From Podocnemis expansa (Eukaryota > Chordata > Testudines > Podocnemididae): DNA of 64,000 bases. Of this stretch, positions 21,960 to 34,368 are shown one piece after another. The position numbers were made by a program, and so were the translations under genes. The stretch lies in NCBI GenBank assembly GCA_007922195.1, contig ML682005.1:39567577-39631576 (forward strand). The letters are read 5' to 3'. Within the stretch, counting starts at the first letter, position 1; every line of letters begins with the position of its first letter. Below the pieces are notes generated by a model, which was not told where the DNA came from, did no database searches, and saw only the letters and a program-made list of their open reading frames with translations.

Positions 21960-23505
21960 TAAATCAATTCAATGAGTCACGAACAATGCTTATATTCTTT
22001 AAGACGAACAACATTGTTAATTTTGCTCTACTTCAGACTGGGAAAGCCATTTGTAGCTTTTGTAGTTATCAAATTTGGTTTCGCGCGTGCCTAATTCATA
22101 AGGCATAATTTCTGTATTTGCCTAAAAAGTTGTAGGCCTATAGCTTGTTGATACTTTGTAAACATCTATTGCACAAATGTAGTGGCTCACAGCAAACATG
22201 TAAGGTGAAATCCACCCCAGCACAGAGGGCCTGCACAAGTCCCTAATTACTACCTAATCTCTAAGTCTTGATCCCTTTGAAGACGGTGGACATTTTGGCC
22301 TTAACACAGAGCATACTGTAAGTGTTAACGTGATCATTTGTGAGCCTTCAGCAATAGAATTTTCACAACCCACAGACAGCAATGGTAAATATCTCACTCA
22401 GTTCTCTCTCATTAACATGATTTATGTAGGAGGCAGGGTTTAAATTAGTTGTCTAACAATAAGGTCCTAAATTCACGTTGGCACCTAAATAAGTAACCTG
22501 ATTTTTTTTCTTGTTTTTAAATGTAAGCATCTAATAGCTCCCAAACTCTACTCAAATTCTGAATGAAGTTATTAATTTGAAGTAACCCAATGCTAGCCAG
22601 GGAGTAGCATTACTTCAAATTCAATGGGCTTCCTGGCTGGGGACAAGGGACACCTGCATGACTCCCCTGTCCTGGGAGCGCCAGTGAAGGATCCTAAAAT
22701 TCTCAGATTTGATCGTCTCCCTCCCCCACCATCTCTTGGTCTGTCACAGTTTGCTTTCAGTGTCAGCAAATTCATGGTAGGCTTTGTGGCTATTCCCTAA
22801 AAATGAGGAGGGCAGGGGAGCTCTGTAGCTGAATGGATGAAGATAGGTGAAGGAGAGAATTCTAATTTGAGTGATTAGGGAGAATTTTATTTGTGGACAT
22901 GGACCTAATTTGCTTTTATGCACATCTGTAAATCAAAGGAACACATTTTAAATACAGCTGCAAAAAAATGGTTGGTCATTAGTTTCACATTGTTTGTATC
23001 TAATGTCATAGAAGTAACTATGTTTTCCCTTTAATTTTCTCATTTCATTAATATTTCTTTTACTCACTCTTTTCTGAACCATCACTATCTGAATTCAACT
23101 TGTTGGTTTTAGTTTCCTTCTTTGCCATTCAGGCCAATGTTATGACTGTTCGATCAATTTAGTGATATTGACCACATTGACTTTTGGATATAATTACATT
23201 TTTAAAGGGAGTCCTTGAAGGAAAAGGGTAAATAGACAACATAACAATATGAGAACTTTTATTGAACTGGCATTGAAAGTTGGTTCTACTATAACTATGT
23301 TAGGAATGTAACTGACATGCAACTTTAATTCAAAGTATCACAGCTTTTATTTTTTCTAATAATGATCTAGCCAATTTACATCCAGTACTTGAATTTAGTG
23401 CTCATAACCAAGGATCCACTTTTATTTAGGGTAAAATAATCAGGAGTGGTTTAGGAGCCCAAGTTCCATTTTCAAAAGTGACTCAAGGCATTTAGGTGCA
23501 AGAGG
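21960..23505. other. Intergenic DNA, nothing recognised
   Basis: AT-rich sequence without an identifiable gene or mobile element. A few phrases (such as CCTAAATTCACGTTGGCACC near 22.47 kb) resemble the ancient 'ggcacctaa' type of amniote repeat but are too short to call. Confidence 0.3.
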
Positions 23506-23508
23506 CAG

Positions 23509-23682
23509 TGTGATCTAGTGGTTAGAGCACTGGACTGGCCTTCAGGAGACCTGGGTTGTTTTCAGCTTAGTCACTGGCCTGTTTGGTGACATTGGGCAAG
23601 TAACTTCAATTCTTTGTGCTTGCCAACTTTGCAAAGCACTTTGAGATCTGCTGATTAAAAGTGCTGTGTAAGCTTCCTTATT
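23509..23682 (+). repeat. MIR-like CORE-SINE, nearly full length
   Basis: A tRNA-like head (GTGATCTAGTGGTTAGAGC, then GAGACCTGGGTT) precedes a core with TTGGGCAAGTAACTTCA. The tail, CTTTGAGATCTGCTGATTAA and AGTGCTGTGTAAGC, resembles an L2-type 3' end. These are the parts of ancient MIR-type SINEs found across amniotes. Confidence 0.75.
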
Positions 23683-23913
23683 TTTTTTTATTTATTTATC
23701 TCAGTGGAACTTTGGCCTGCTTTACACCAGCAAGTTATAGTGGTAGAATTGTGTTGGCTATGGGTGTGATTTTCTTTTTTATATCAGTATGACCCGTGAT
23801 GGGCAATTTACTGGTGTAGCAGTGCCTTGTACCAATATAACTTACTTTTGCTTTCCAAACCAGAATTAGCTATATTGGTATAATATAATTAATATAATAT
23901 ATTATTATTAAAC

Positions 23914-24100
23914 CCATGAAAACTCATGCGATAAATAAATTTGTTAGTCTTTAAGTGCCACAGGACTCCTTTTTGTTTTGCTGAACTACACTAACATGGC
24001 TACCCCTCTGGAACTATATCCATATATGTACTTTTCTACTAAAACAAAGGAGTCCGGTGGCACTTTTAAAGACCAGCGCATTATGTATTTGTATCACTGA
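23914..24100. repeat. Fold-back repeat, right arm and second partial copy
   Basis: Bases 23914-24014 hold the right arm (AAATTTGTTAGTCTTTAAGT, GCCACAGGACTCC, GCTGAACTACACTAACATGG, CTACCCCTCTGGAAC). From about 24045 a left-arm fragment begins (AACAAAGGAGTCCGGTGGCA, CTTTTAAAGACC). The pair may be one rearranged insertion or two independent ones. Confidence 0.6.
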
Positions 24101-24201
24101 ATCTACATAGCAGGGAGTTTGGAGGGGACTTGCTGCTGTGACTCTTGTTTCATTTTTGTAACTTTTTGCTTTATTTTTACTGGTATCAGTATGCCAATAA
24201 A

Positions 24202-24373
24202 GGTATGTCTATGCTGCTGACAGAAACCCGTGGCTGGGACCTGGCCCTCTGGGGTGGGTGGGTTCCAGACCTCAGGCTGGAGCCTGAGCTTAGAAGTCTG
24301 AGTGCATGTGATCCCTGGGAGTCCAAGTCAGCAGGCGTGGGCCAGCCATAAGTTTTTATTTGCATACATACTC
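24202..24373. mobile_element. Harbinger-like MITE (GC-rich centre)
   Basis: AGGTATGTCTATGCTGC on the left and GCATACATACTCT on the right are imperfect inverted ends around a GC-rich centre with GGCTGGGACCTGG and CCTCAGGCTGGAGCCTGAG. The terminal motif is the 'TATGTCTA' type shared with the other Harbinger-like copies here. The target duplication is not certain. Confidence 0.45.
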
Positions 24374-24379
24374 TCCAAG

Positions 24380-27300
24380 CAGTAGTATGGAGACAGTTAT
24401 CCTAGTAAAAGGCCCTTTATAATGGTTCAGCTCATTTTCCTTTGTGAAACTGGAGAGAGGTATACTGATTAAAGCATGTTTTACGAGTACGCCTGCATCT
24501 ACATCAGGGCTTATCTGTTTTTGGCCACTTCACCTGTGCTAATTTAGTCAAAGCAACAAATTTAAGACCAGAAAAGGCCTTACCCCTTAGTCTCCTAAAT
24601 CACTTTGAAAATTTTATCCTTATGCCAGTCTGACAGATATCATTTAGGGCTCATAAATTGGTTTTTACCCTTAATAAGCCATGACAAAATTCTTTGACTG
24701 TTTATAGCCCATCTTTAGTTTTTCTCTTATTTAGAAATTAGTTGTCGCTCAGTGTTTTGAAAATCATCATGTTCGATTCCGTCCCCCCCTTTTTGGATAA
24801 GGTGGTCTACATTTTCTATTAAGCCTATAAAGTCAATATTTGATGACTAGAAGCATATCCTAATGTTTTTGTGGTAGGCCTTTTCATCTGCTTTTTTCTT
24901 CTTTTTTTAACTACAACCTCTTTTTATTTTGATAAGAATTCCTTTTCACTTTGACTGATACTGCCTTGTACAGATTCAGATCTTATTTAACTTAATACAA
25001 TGAATTTATAGTTCTTGAGAATTATTATCCCAGCTTGGACCCTGCTCTTCCATGAAGAGCCTATTTTGTTTTGCGTTGGTATGTTTGCACTGGGTAACTT
25101 TATATATTTCATTGTCATATGTATTTAGACAATACACCGATATAATTTTCAGTCCCTACAGATTATGAAAGTGTTTGCTGTTTTGCACAATTTATCTGTG
25201 TGATATTCAATCACAGTTGCCTTCAAATGTTCTTAAACTTAACTCAGATAAAACATAAAACCAAGTTGCTGTTAATTGATTTTCCAGTGCAGAGGTCTCA
25301 GGTGTCATCTGTGGTCATTTCTTTCAGTGGCAATTGCTTTTATCCTTCAGATAGTGACCTTTAAATCATTGTAAATTCTATTCTGAACTCACTTCCCCCC
25401 TCTTTGGGTGCTCCCACTACTCATATACTTTAGGTGGCCTACCAACATCTTAAAAACCCAAATCAATATGAGATCTATCATCTATAAAAATATCACTGAA
25501 ACTTTAGTCTATGCCGGCTTTTCATTCTGACTCAAAGAATTTATTTGTGCATCTTTTACCTATATGTTCCAAAATTGCAGCGTTCACACAAGTAAAAAAC
25601 TAATCATTTTACTGAGCGTCTTTCCATTATGATAGAAGAAACTCATTTTCAAAAGTCTGAAAGCTCACTTATTCTGGGTGTCTCCATTTTTGAATACGCA
25701 ACTGAAGATTTAATAGACCTGATCTTTTCCAGAGTTACTGAGAATTTTCTGCCAAATGGGGGAGTGTTGGTTGCTCAACAGCTTTTAAAACCAGATTCAA
25801 GGGGCCTCATAGTGGGTTCCCCAAATTTGAAATGCTCAAAATCAGGTCTTATTCATAAGGCTTTACACAGGTTGACTCCATCCTGTCTTGGTAATTTTTT
25901 GTTTCCTTCATCTCCAAATCACTTGTCACACAGTGTGCAGGGCAGAAAGCTGACCTTTTCAGTTAAGTTTGAGTTTTGAAGTTTTTAGATCTAAACTCTA
26001 TTTATTTAGCTTCTGAAGTATCCTTGTGTTTATATTTGCTGTTTGATAAGAATTGCAGGTGATATGTACAGTATAGATACCTTGCTCATTGAGTTGAATT
26101 GAACCTGGATCTTTCAACATGACAGGCCTGATCCAAAAACCACCAAAGTCAATGAAAGCTTTTCCAGGAACTTCATTGGCCCTAGGAAGAGACCCTAAAA
26201 GCAGAATCCCTTACCACTTGAGTTAAAAGGAACAATTTCATTTTCTAGCAAAACATACAGCACTTATAAGGTTAAGGACCATGTCTAGATACATTAAGCT
26301 AGGGTTAATACCTCAACTCAGGCAAAAAGTGCTGTATGTTTTTGACTCATCCATAACAGAACCCCCCCCCCAGCTCAGTGCCTGCTTGTGCCATAATGAG
26401 GGCCTTTATTTAATTCTGACTTCAAAGGAGGACTACAGCTAGCTGAGTCATCAGCACCACCTCATGGAATATCTTGTGTGTGGTTTTTTTTTTTAAATCC
26501 AAAAACTGATCAGCCCAAATCTTGCTTAAATTATAATCTCTGAAAGGTTATAGGCTGCAGTAGCTGAATCACAGTCCAAGGAGGCACACTTGCATGAAGA
26601 ACATATCTAAAATGTAAATGCAGCTGACTCAAATTTAAAAATCCTGAACAACATTATTTTGTAATCCTTATTGCCCTGATTTTCTACTTTTCTGGTGTTT
26701 CTGAGTCAAGTGATCTTTGCTCACTCCAGAAATAAATACATCTAATTATTTGGTTGTGAGGGGAAGAACTCTTGGTTTTGAAGCTATTACTGCTGCTGCT
26801 GCTGGGACAAAATGTCAAGTTTCCTTTGTTCTGCTCTTGTGTTCACTAACTGATTATATTTATTTGCTTGGTTTTGGATAATATTTACCCATGTGCATGT
26901 AGAGAGAATTTGTCACTTGACATGTACAGTTTACCTGTGCTTAGACTATTTTTAATTTAGTTGAACCATGTTAAGTCTGGATTTTTAAGAAAACATGGGC
27001 GGGGGGAACCCTTCACTTGAGAGATTTTCCTTCAGCTACTATCTTCCTTTTCTGTCAATCTCAGCATCTGAATTCCCTTTTCTAATCCCTCTATTTGCTC
27101 CTCTTTGCCTAGCAGAAACAGTTTAAATATCTCATTCTTTACCCAGCACCTTTTGTTTTTAAACTGTGTCCCCTTTACACCATTGATGTCAGACACATAG
27201 CCTTCCTTCATTTTCTTCATCCAGTCCTGTCTTGGAGCCTGATTCCCTGAAGTTAGTGGGATTCTCCTCAATGAAGTGAGGCAACCCTTAATGTTTTCTT

Positions 27301-28290
27301 CCTGAGTGTTTCCCACACAGGCAACCACCTTCCAAATGCAGTGCAAATAGACCTCCGTATCTTCATTCAGATCCTTCATGAAAGATTCATTTAATCTGTG
27401 CATTTTACAAAAATGAATGCAGGTCAGTCAGATGTGTTCTTTATCCCATTATGATAGGAGAGAGAAGAAGAAAACATTTTTAAGTTAGTTTCTTCTTTTG
27501 AGTCTCCTAATTCATCTTGCCTTTGCCTGTTTTTACCTTGTAAACTTCTTGGGGCACAGACTATTTTTGTGTGTATCTCATAAAGTGTTAAGGACCTTAT
27601 TAGAGATTGATGCATATTAGCTTGCAAGAATTGTGGGAATTTACTAATTTATTAATTAAAGGACTTCACTGGGACTAGTAATGGTCTAATATTGTTGTTT
27701 TTAAGTGAAAGTATGATCTTGTAGAATGGTCCAAGCAGAGGAAAAATGGAGCATGTAGACTTGTGTTTTAGAAAAGTTAAATGGTTGACATAATGACATC
27801 CTAAGAATAAGTGTGAGTTAAAGACTTAAGCTCTAACTTTGAATTTTTGATAGGGGTTGAGATTTTTAAAAGCATCTGTGCGAGTTATGTTCTTAAGCCA
27901 CCAAGGCACTCTTGAAAATTACATTCAGTATTTTTATATTTAATTTTAATTATAAATAATAGTTTTCGGGGGTTTTTTACTATGAGGTGGGTCTTAGCCT
28001 CAAACATATGGATAAGCCTTTGTAAATTTCCTTGGAGAAATTTGTCAGGAAAAAACTATCAAAATAAAATTCTTCAAGGTGACAGTCAGTTCTTAAAGAT
28101 ACTTTCAACACATCATGTGGGACTCAAATTAACACAATGCCTCCTTGGCAACTATATCAGTTTCTGCTGTGCATGGAACAAGAGGAAAGGGAAGAACTGA
28201 AGGACACATCTCAACCATGGCAGTCTATGCAGATTTCTTTCACCCTGCAATTATTGTATTCATATATGTAAATTGGGTAAATGCAAGAGT
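24380..28290. other. Intergenic DNA with no recognised gene or mobile element
   Basis: AT-rich sequence. A CTG run of four units lies near 26.79 kb and a C10 run near 26.36 kb. One long open frame on the minus strand is listed separately. I see no LINE, SINE or DNA-transposon ends I can defend. Confidence 0.3.
27032..27403 (-). other. Unassigned 123-codon open frame
   Basis: This is an open minus-strand frame from ATG to TGA with a hydrophilic, Lys/Glu-rich C-terminal part (LLGKEEQIEGLEKGIQMLRL) that could form a short coiled coil. A possible acceptor (ATTTTTGTAAAATGCACAG) lies at its start and a donor-like TGG|GTAAAG lies inside. A central stretch resembles non-coding amniote repeat phrases ('...TGAAGTTAGTGGGATTC...'), which argues against a gene. 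I do not recognise the product. Confidence 0.2.
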
Positions 28291-28299
28291 CTAGTAATC

Positions 28300-28565
28300 T
28301 GGCAGACAATGGATAAATTATTCAAGACTGACTGGCCACTATGGAGAACAAGACTGAAACTACAAATATATATTGACCTAGAAACTACTTATTCAGACTT
28401 TGAGGAAATAATTTGAGCAATAATGAAAGATGATAAAAGATCTGGGAGTAAGGTGGATGAACTAAAATTTCTGAAGCAAATATGAAACGTCAGGGTTGTT
28501 GGTGTGCCTAAATTTGAAGAGGTCTTAGACCCAGAGAGTATTTTTTTACAAGCTGACTGGAATTG
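28300..28565 (+). pseudogene. Possible L1-like ORF1 remnant
   Basis: A plus-strand frame with several stops contains a segment reading NVRVVGVPKFEE followed by LDPESIFLQ. This is like the conserved 'N-(I/V)-R-(I/V)-V-G-(L/V)-P-E' patch and following acidic/DP motif of L1 ORF1 RNA-binding proteins. Upstream is a Lys/Glu/Asp-rich stretch with internal stops. Around 28.69 kb AATAAA occurs. The match is short and the rest is too decayed to be sure. Confidence 0.3.
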
Positions 28566-29226
28566 ATATTGATGCAACCCAATTTTGCTGTCCCAGTTGT
28601 TCTGGCATCTGCCAGGAGACTTCTTGCTAAATACACTTCTACTTCTCCCTTCCTGTGAACTGTGCTGGTGGATTGTGTAATTGTTTTTGTAATAAAGAGG
28701 CTCCTTAAAACATCAAGAATTGCTTCTAATCTGAATTACCAAAGTTCCACTGTGGGAATATACATCCAGATTACACTACATTACTTTTGAAGATGAGACA
28801 GATGTTCATGACTGTGAAACAGATATTTTAATACATTGTTTTTTTTCTCCTGCCGTTCTCTGCTCAGCCAGACTTCAAGTGCATGGCAGTAGGCATATGG
28901 ACGGTTTTTAACTTCTGATGAAGCATGTGTGCTTGCATAGGATCAATGGAAGTAGGACTGCTGTACTTAAAGAAATGCAGAAAAGAGTTGGTAACAATAT
29001 ACTGCTTTAAAATCTTCTGTTCCAACAGCAAGTCATGGAAAAAGAAATTTTAAATTAATATAGTCTGCATATTTCTTTACATGTTAAGTAAGTACCATTA
29101 CCCTTTCTTGAAATAATAATCAAAAGAGACAACAAAATAAAAGGTATCCTTAAGAGAAGGAAAAGAATCACATTCATTAGTGCAGTGATTTCGCACTAGT
29201 TTATCACTGCACAAGACATCCTGAAT

Positions 29227-29367
29227 AGGATGGCCAGATGACCTGGTGTTATTGGATCCATGCTGATATTAGAGGCTTTGTCTTAGATATTGCATGCAAT
29301 CATACCTCACCTTCTCCCCTCCCTGAAAAAAGTCTCTTGATTTTTCACACTTGCTATCTGGTCACCC
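29227..29367. mobile_element. Short MITE with CCAGATG/CATCTGG-type ends
   Basis: AGGATGGCCAGATGACCTGG at the left pairs imperfectly with CTATCTGGTCACCC at the right. The interior includes ATATTAGAGGCTTTGTCTTA and TTTTTCACACTTGC, in the order seen in an abundant reptilian short repeat. It is about 140 bp and non-coding. Confidence 0.6.
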
Positions 29368-29918
29368 AGATGTGTACAAACTGTCAGCCGCATCCTGTAG
29401 CCCTTACTCAGATGAGTACACACACAAGTAGTTCAACTGAATGTGAGCACTTGTGCTACTGATTTAGAGATTTCATATTCAGGACATGAGGCAATCATGA
29501 GAACAGAAAAGAAAGGACAAGGCAATGGGCCTGAGTAGCTTGCAACAGTTAGTTAATTGCAGTTTTGTATGGTGTAGTAAAGCTCTTGTGAAAGCTATTT
29601 ATGTTTCCTTGAGAAGAAATGTGGACATTTGTATGCATCTGTGTCATAATCTGTTACTGGAACAATGTTCCTCTTTGTGGGAGGGCTGATGTTTTGACTG
29701 AGACAAGGCAGAGTTTTAGAACAAAGATAAGATTTACCCTGAATAAATTGAAAGAGGTTTACCAGAGATGTATGCTTTAGGCAAAATGTTAACCGTTGCT
29801 AAGGAATTTTCACTTTAAAGAGAGAAAATATAATATTGCATTCTTGTTGTATGTGATTTTATCAGTTTATGGCCATAGAGGCATGTTCAAAACTCATTAA
29901 TAGGAACACAGGGATTGT

Positions 29919-30660
29919 TCAATCAGTTTAGGCCAATGTTGTTTCTAGTCCAGTATTGCCTTTGACGGTAATCAGAACCAGATTCTTTGGAGGAAGCGTT
30001 AAAACCCCATAACACACAATTATGGAATTAGGCAAAGGTTTGCCCACCTTTACACAGATGGTGCTTGTTTTCAGTCTTGAAAGAGATATAAGAGTATAAG
30101 ACTCATTTTCATCCTGGCTAATATAACTGTAGAATTTCAAGTTATTCATGTATGTTTCTGACCTTTCTTTCAATCCTGCAAAGCTCTTTGCCTTAATATC
30201 AATTTCTAGCAGTGATGATATTTGCATGCTGTGTAAAAAATATATTTATCATTTTAAATTTGTCTTTATTTCATTGGGTATTCTCCTATTCTTGTATTAC
30301 AAGAGCAGCATGCCTAACTCAATTTCTCTATGCTTTTCATTATATAATACTCTTCTGTCATGCCACCTTCTGTTTATCTCCTGCAAAACTAAATAATCTA
30401 AATCTCTGTAATTTCTCCACATGTAGAAGTCATTCCAAGCCTTTTGAAATTTTATTTCTGCTATATGTTTTTTGAGATTGGATGACAAACTATAAGTAAT
30501 ACTTAGAAGGTGTGCAATTGATTTACGCAATGGTATTTTAGTATCTTTCCTGCAAAAATATTTTCTAACCTGTTTTTAATATATCCTAACATATTTTGTT
30601 TACTTTTTTGGACTGCTGCAGTCCATTGAGCAGATGTTCTCATTTGGGGTGCATACAGCA
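29919..30660 (-). mobile_element. CR1 LINE 3' part, antisense, decayed
   Basis: The plus strand reads AGGCCAATGTTGTTTCTAGTC, AACCCCATAACACACAATTA, then AAATTTGTCTTTATTTCATTGGG and TTCTTGTATTACAAGAGCAG. It ends with a stretch on 'CCATTGAGCAGATGTTCTC'. These follow the same order as the reverse complement of the better-preserved CR1 at 61.84-63.48 kb (e.g. 62.18-62.60 kb). It corresponds to the 3' portion of the element; no intact reverse transcriptase frame remains. Confidence 0.65.
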
Positions 30661-31228
30661 TTGCCTAGGCCTTTTCCCTGACTGGTTAGAGTTAATTTAG
30701 AACAGGCAAAACTCCTCCTGAAGTCAGTGGGGAGAATGAGTGATGAATAGGGTCCATAGACAGGAAACAGTGAACTAAAATTTTTCACTGCAGCCTGAAC
30801 AATGAAAAAGAACACATGAGGTACATATGTGTTAAAGTGACTTCACAAATGTCTTATCTTTCTGGGTGAAAATGAAATAAGTCTCAGAGTAGATACAGTC
30901 TAATTAGAAGACTGATGATAAAGTGCTGCAAAATTAATTTTCTCTCACTGCTACATGTTAAAAAGGAGTACGTATTTAGGCCATGATTTTTAAACCTGGC
31001 TATTTAGGCACTGCGAAGTGAAGTAATTTAGAGCTTTAGGCACTCAGTATAACTGAAAATCAGGCCACTTTCATACATGTGTCAGTTTGGATTTAAAGTG
31101 TTTAAGTTTGAAATGTCTGGCTCTATTCGATGGATATGTTTCCAGAAAGTAATCATAGAAAGCAATGGTTCCAACTCGTACAAACTGAAGATGAGTAGAA
31201 AAGGAGAGACTTGCTACTTATGTACATG

Positions 31229-32035
31229 CAGGGGTTCAAGTAAGGGGCAACGCCCTGGAACAGCCTCCTATTTTTAGGGAGCCAGTGTTCCGGGCCTCCT
31301 AAAGATTCCGTGGCCCCCCAAAAATAGGGGGAAGCACCGGAACACTACATTCTGGGGCCCCCTAAAAATAGAAGGGCATGCTAGAACACAACATGCTGAC
31401 GCATTCCCCCAGGTCGGTGGAAGGGAGGGGCTGTGGCTAGGGCCAGCCCAGCCATGCCTCCCTCCTTTCCCTGGAGCCTGGGTGGCTCCACCCCTTCCAG
31501 CCAGGGCCAGGCAGTGCATGCAGCCCAGTCCCAGCCTCAGGCCTGGGCTCCTGCTTGCTGGCCGACTGACCAGCCAGCACTGCAGCCTCTTTCCCCAGCC
31601 TCCTTCCCCTTGGCCACCTCTTTGGACACCTTGGCCAGGTAAGGGGACTGGTGTAGGGGGTTGGGACAGTTGGGCAGCCAATGGGGAAAGTGTGGGGGCA
31701 GGGAGGGTGCATGGGAAGGATGGAGAAGGGGTCAGGATGGTGGGCTGGCGAGGGTTTGGGGGGGCTGAAGGGAGTGGCATGAAGATGGGGAGCTGAGGGG
31801 TGGGGGGTTAGGAGGGCTGGAATGGGGCAGGGAGCTTAGGGAGTAAGGACTGGGGTGGAGAAGGACATGGGGAAAGGGGTCTGATGGGTATAGATGTTTT
31901 GGGGGCAGCAGCTGGGGTGGGGGACAGGTGTTGGGGGCAGTAGCTGGGGTGCATGAGGGGGGTCCAGACCTGTGTGAGGGGGCCCTGGCAATTTAGGAGG
32001 GTTCTGGGTCCCCCCAAATTATGCTTTAACCCCTG
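31229..32035. mobile_element. Non-autonomous hAT-like element (family B), copy 1
   Basis: The ends CAGGGGTTCAAGTAA and TGCTTTAACCCCTG are inverted, flanked by TGTACATG (31221-31228) and AGTACATG (32036-32043), 7 of 8 bases alike. The interior is GC-rich with CCTAAAAATAG blocks near the left end and AATTTAGGAGGGTTCTGGGT near the right end. The long frames inside (168 codons on the minus strand) are Pro/Ser-rich by-products of composition. Confidence 0.8.
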
Positions 32036-32914
32036 AGTACATGTCATGAAATGGACTGTTTTCATTGCCAGTCTTGTTTTTCCAGCAAATCTGGAGTGGA
32101 AAATGTGGCCAGCAGATTACTGTGGGTCAATGGGAGAAGAGCAGTGGGGTATATTTTTAATCCATTTTTAACTACACATAAGATCGTCAGGATTTTTTTT
32201 AAATGATATATTGTTACTAAGAGTTGGGCAGCCTTTGGAATTATATTATATAATAGACTAAATAGCCTTACTGTAGAATTCTACAGGATGGTTCTAGAAT
32301 TCTACAGACACGATATCACTGTTTATTAAATGCTGTATGTTTTGGTATATTGCCTATGAACTTTATTAGATTTCTCAAAAAACACTCATTACATTTTATG
32401 AGACTTTTCCAGACCAAAGTAAACTGATTTAACAGTGATAAATATTAGTCTTGCTGATAAGTGCTGTGCTGCTAGAAAATAGTTTTTCTTTTAAAATTTG
32501 TGCATTAAAAAAAAAAAAGTCCTGTTACTTTTTTTTTTTAACTCTCTTACAAATAATTTATGCAGTTGCCTGAAGAAGTGCTACTTATATGCATTATATA
32601 CTGGAATTGGTTTTTTCCTTAAACTTTCATTAAAGCTATTTAGCAAAACCAGATTCAGTTATTGACTCTAGCGAACTGGGGAATAATATGACAGATTCAT
32701 TTTTTTCAGGTTTACATATTCATATATATTGCTTAAGGTAGCTCATATTTTTGCTATCTTGAGGATTTTGCTCATTTTTTTTCTGTCACAGTAATAGATG
32801 TGGGAGCCTAGGTTTGTACCCCATTGGTTAGCCATATTGGTATCCATGCTATCATGACTTCACTGCTATTATTATTATTTATTATTCAGGCTAGGTAGAT
32901 TAAAGCAAGCTTGG

Positions 32915-34240
32915 GTATGTCTACAGGTGTTGCAGTCACACCTCTTGTTGCAATATGGATGACCTTAAACCAGAGGTGAACTGACAGCCTTTGAACAGTA
33001 GGTCTGAGGAGGCCTTCAGACTGTAGTAGGTCAAATTAGACTATGATGAAGACTTCTCTTAATCAGACTGCTATATCTTTTGGACACAATTTTTCTGACA
33101 TTTGTGGCTTCTTCTAGAGACTTGGCTTCTTACGTCCCCTCCCTCCTCTGTCACATGCAGACAGGTCTTGTCTAGACTAGGAATGCATGTTTAGAAGTTT
33201 AAACGTGTTTAGATGAGGCTTGTGTGTGTATGAAAGAGACTGAGGACACAAGTGTTTCATTTCTGTGATTTCCTGTGAAAGGCAGGGCAGAATGGCACTT
33301 CTGATCATTATTAACTTGCTTAGGTAGTGCAAAGAAATCTAACATTTAATGAAAAGTCCATTTTTAAAAAAGGGCTGCAATATATTATACAATAAGGGCC
33401 AAAATCACTACCTCTTATGATAGGGATACTCAGAAAAGACAATGATTGCCCAGTGTGATGCAATAACAGCTGCACCCCATTCAGCTTCCGGTAGGCAACC
33501 CTGTATCCTAAGTGACCACTTTAAAGTATTCCTACTATGTGACTTTCAGTACCATTAAGGTTTTTAGTTAAACATCACCTCAGTGAAGCAATGTTTTGCC
33601 AATCCCTTGGAAGATAATTCAAGACAGATTTTTCTGTTACCCATAATTCCTTGCATCCTTAATAATGTCAACCTTCCAGAGCATATGCGGGGCTGAATTA
33701 AGCCATAAACACTATAGGCAAGAAATGATGTGACCATTGAACTTTTATTAAATCAATATGCTTTCCCTGGTTTCCCAGTTCTAAGGCTCTGGTCTGTAAC
33801 TAGACTTCGTCCCTGAAATCCACACCTCTCAGCTACCCTCCTATCAAGAAGTCAGCTCAGCTTGTTTTCCCTCACATCCTTACAACACTGAAACTCACAG
33901 CTCCTTCATGCAGTGGCTACCTGCTCCACCAGTATAAATGCACCCTGAATTTAGTCAGAGGTGAGTCCTCCAGTGTCCTCCACCATCACTCATCCTTGCC
34001 CAAGTAGAGTTGACTCCTGATCCATCCATGTGTCACCTCTGATATGAATTCACACCCCAAATATCTCCATGGGCAAAGCCCCCTTCCTGTCTCTGAAACC
34101 TCAGGCACATATTTCCAATCTTAACATCATCTTCGGGGAGGTGCTTTGATGAATCCGCTCTTCTTGTCTCTGGGGATTGCCCAGCTACCTCCATCTCCAC
34201 TCTCTGAGCAGCTGCCACAAGGGTCTCTGCCTGGACTCTA
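32915..34240. other. Intergenic DNA, possible eroded MITE
   Basis: GGGTATGTCTACAGGTGTTG near 32.92 kb and CTTGTCTAGACTAGG near 33.17 kb are reminiscent of Harbinger-like ends, but the interior does not pair and no target duplication was found. Nothing else is recognised. Confidence 0.25.
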
Positions 34241-34248
34241 TGCTACTG

Positions 34249-34368
34249 ATCAAATCAAATCAAATCAAATCATAGGGCTGGAAGGGACCTCGTGAGATCA
34301 TCGAGTCCAACCCCCTGGGAATTGAACCCAGGACCTTCTGCATGTTAAGCAGAGGTGTTAGCCATACT
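34249..34368 (-). repeat. tRNA-derived SINE with CR1-type 3' tail
   Basis: Read on the minus strand, it begins with a tRNA-like head: ATGGCTAACACCTCTGC, TTAACAT, GCAGAAGGTCCTGGG, then the B-box GGTTCAATTCC. It continues with a CR1-like 3' end (TTGGACTCGATGATCTC, ACGAGGTCCCTTCCAGCCC) and finishes in a (TGATT)n tail. The stem TCTGC/GCAGA encloses TTAACAT, which puts AAC in the anticodon position (valine-like). Tortoise SINEs with tRNA heads and CR1 tails are known. The head lacks its first bases. Confidence 0.75.

Noticed and set aside
31274..31796. 168-codon minus-strand frame and overlapping plus-strand frames
   Set aside because: They lie wholly within the GC-rich interior of the hAT-like element 31229-32035 and are low-complexity Pro/Ser sequence.
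34290..34368. tRNA gene on the minus strand
   Set aside because: It has a B-box and anticodon-like stem but no acceptor stem and runs directly into a CR1-type tail, so it is a SINE and not a tRNA gene.
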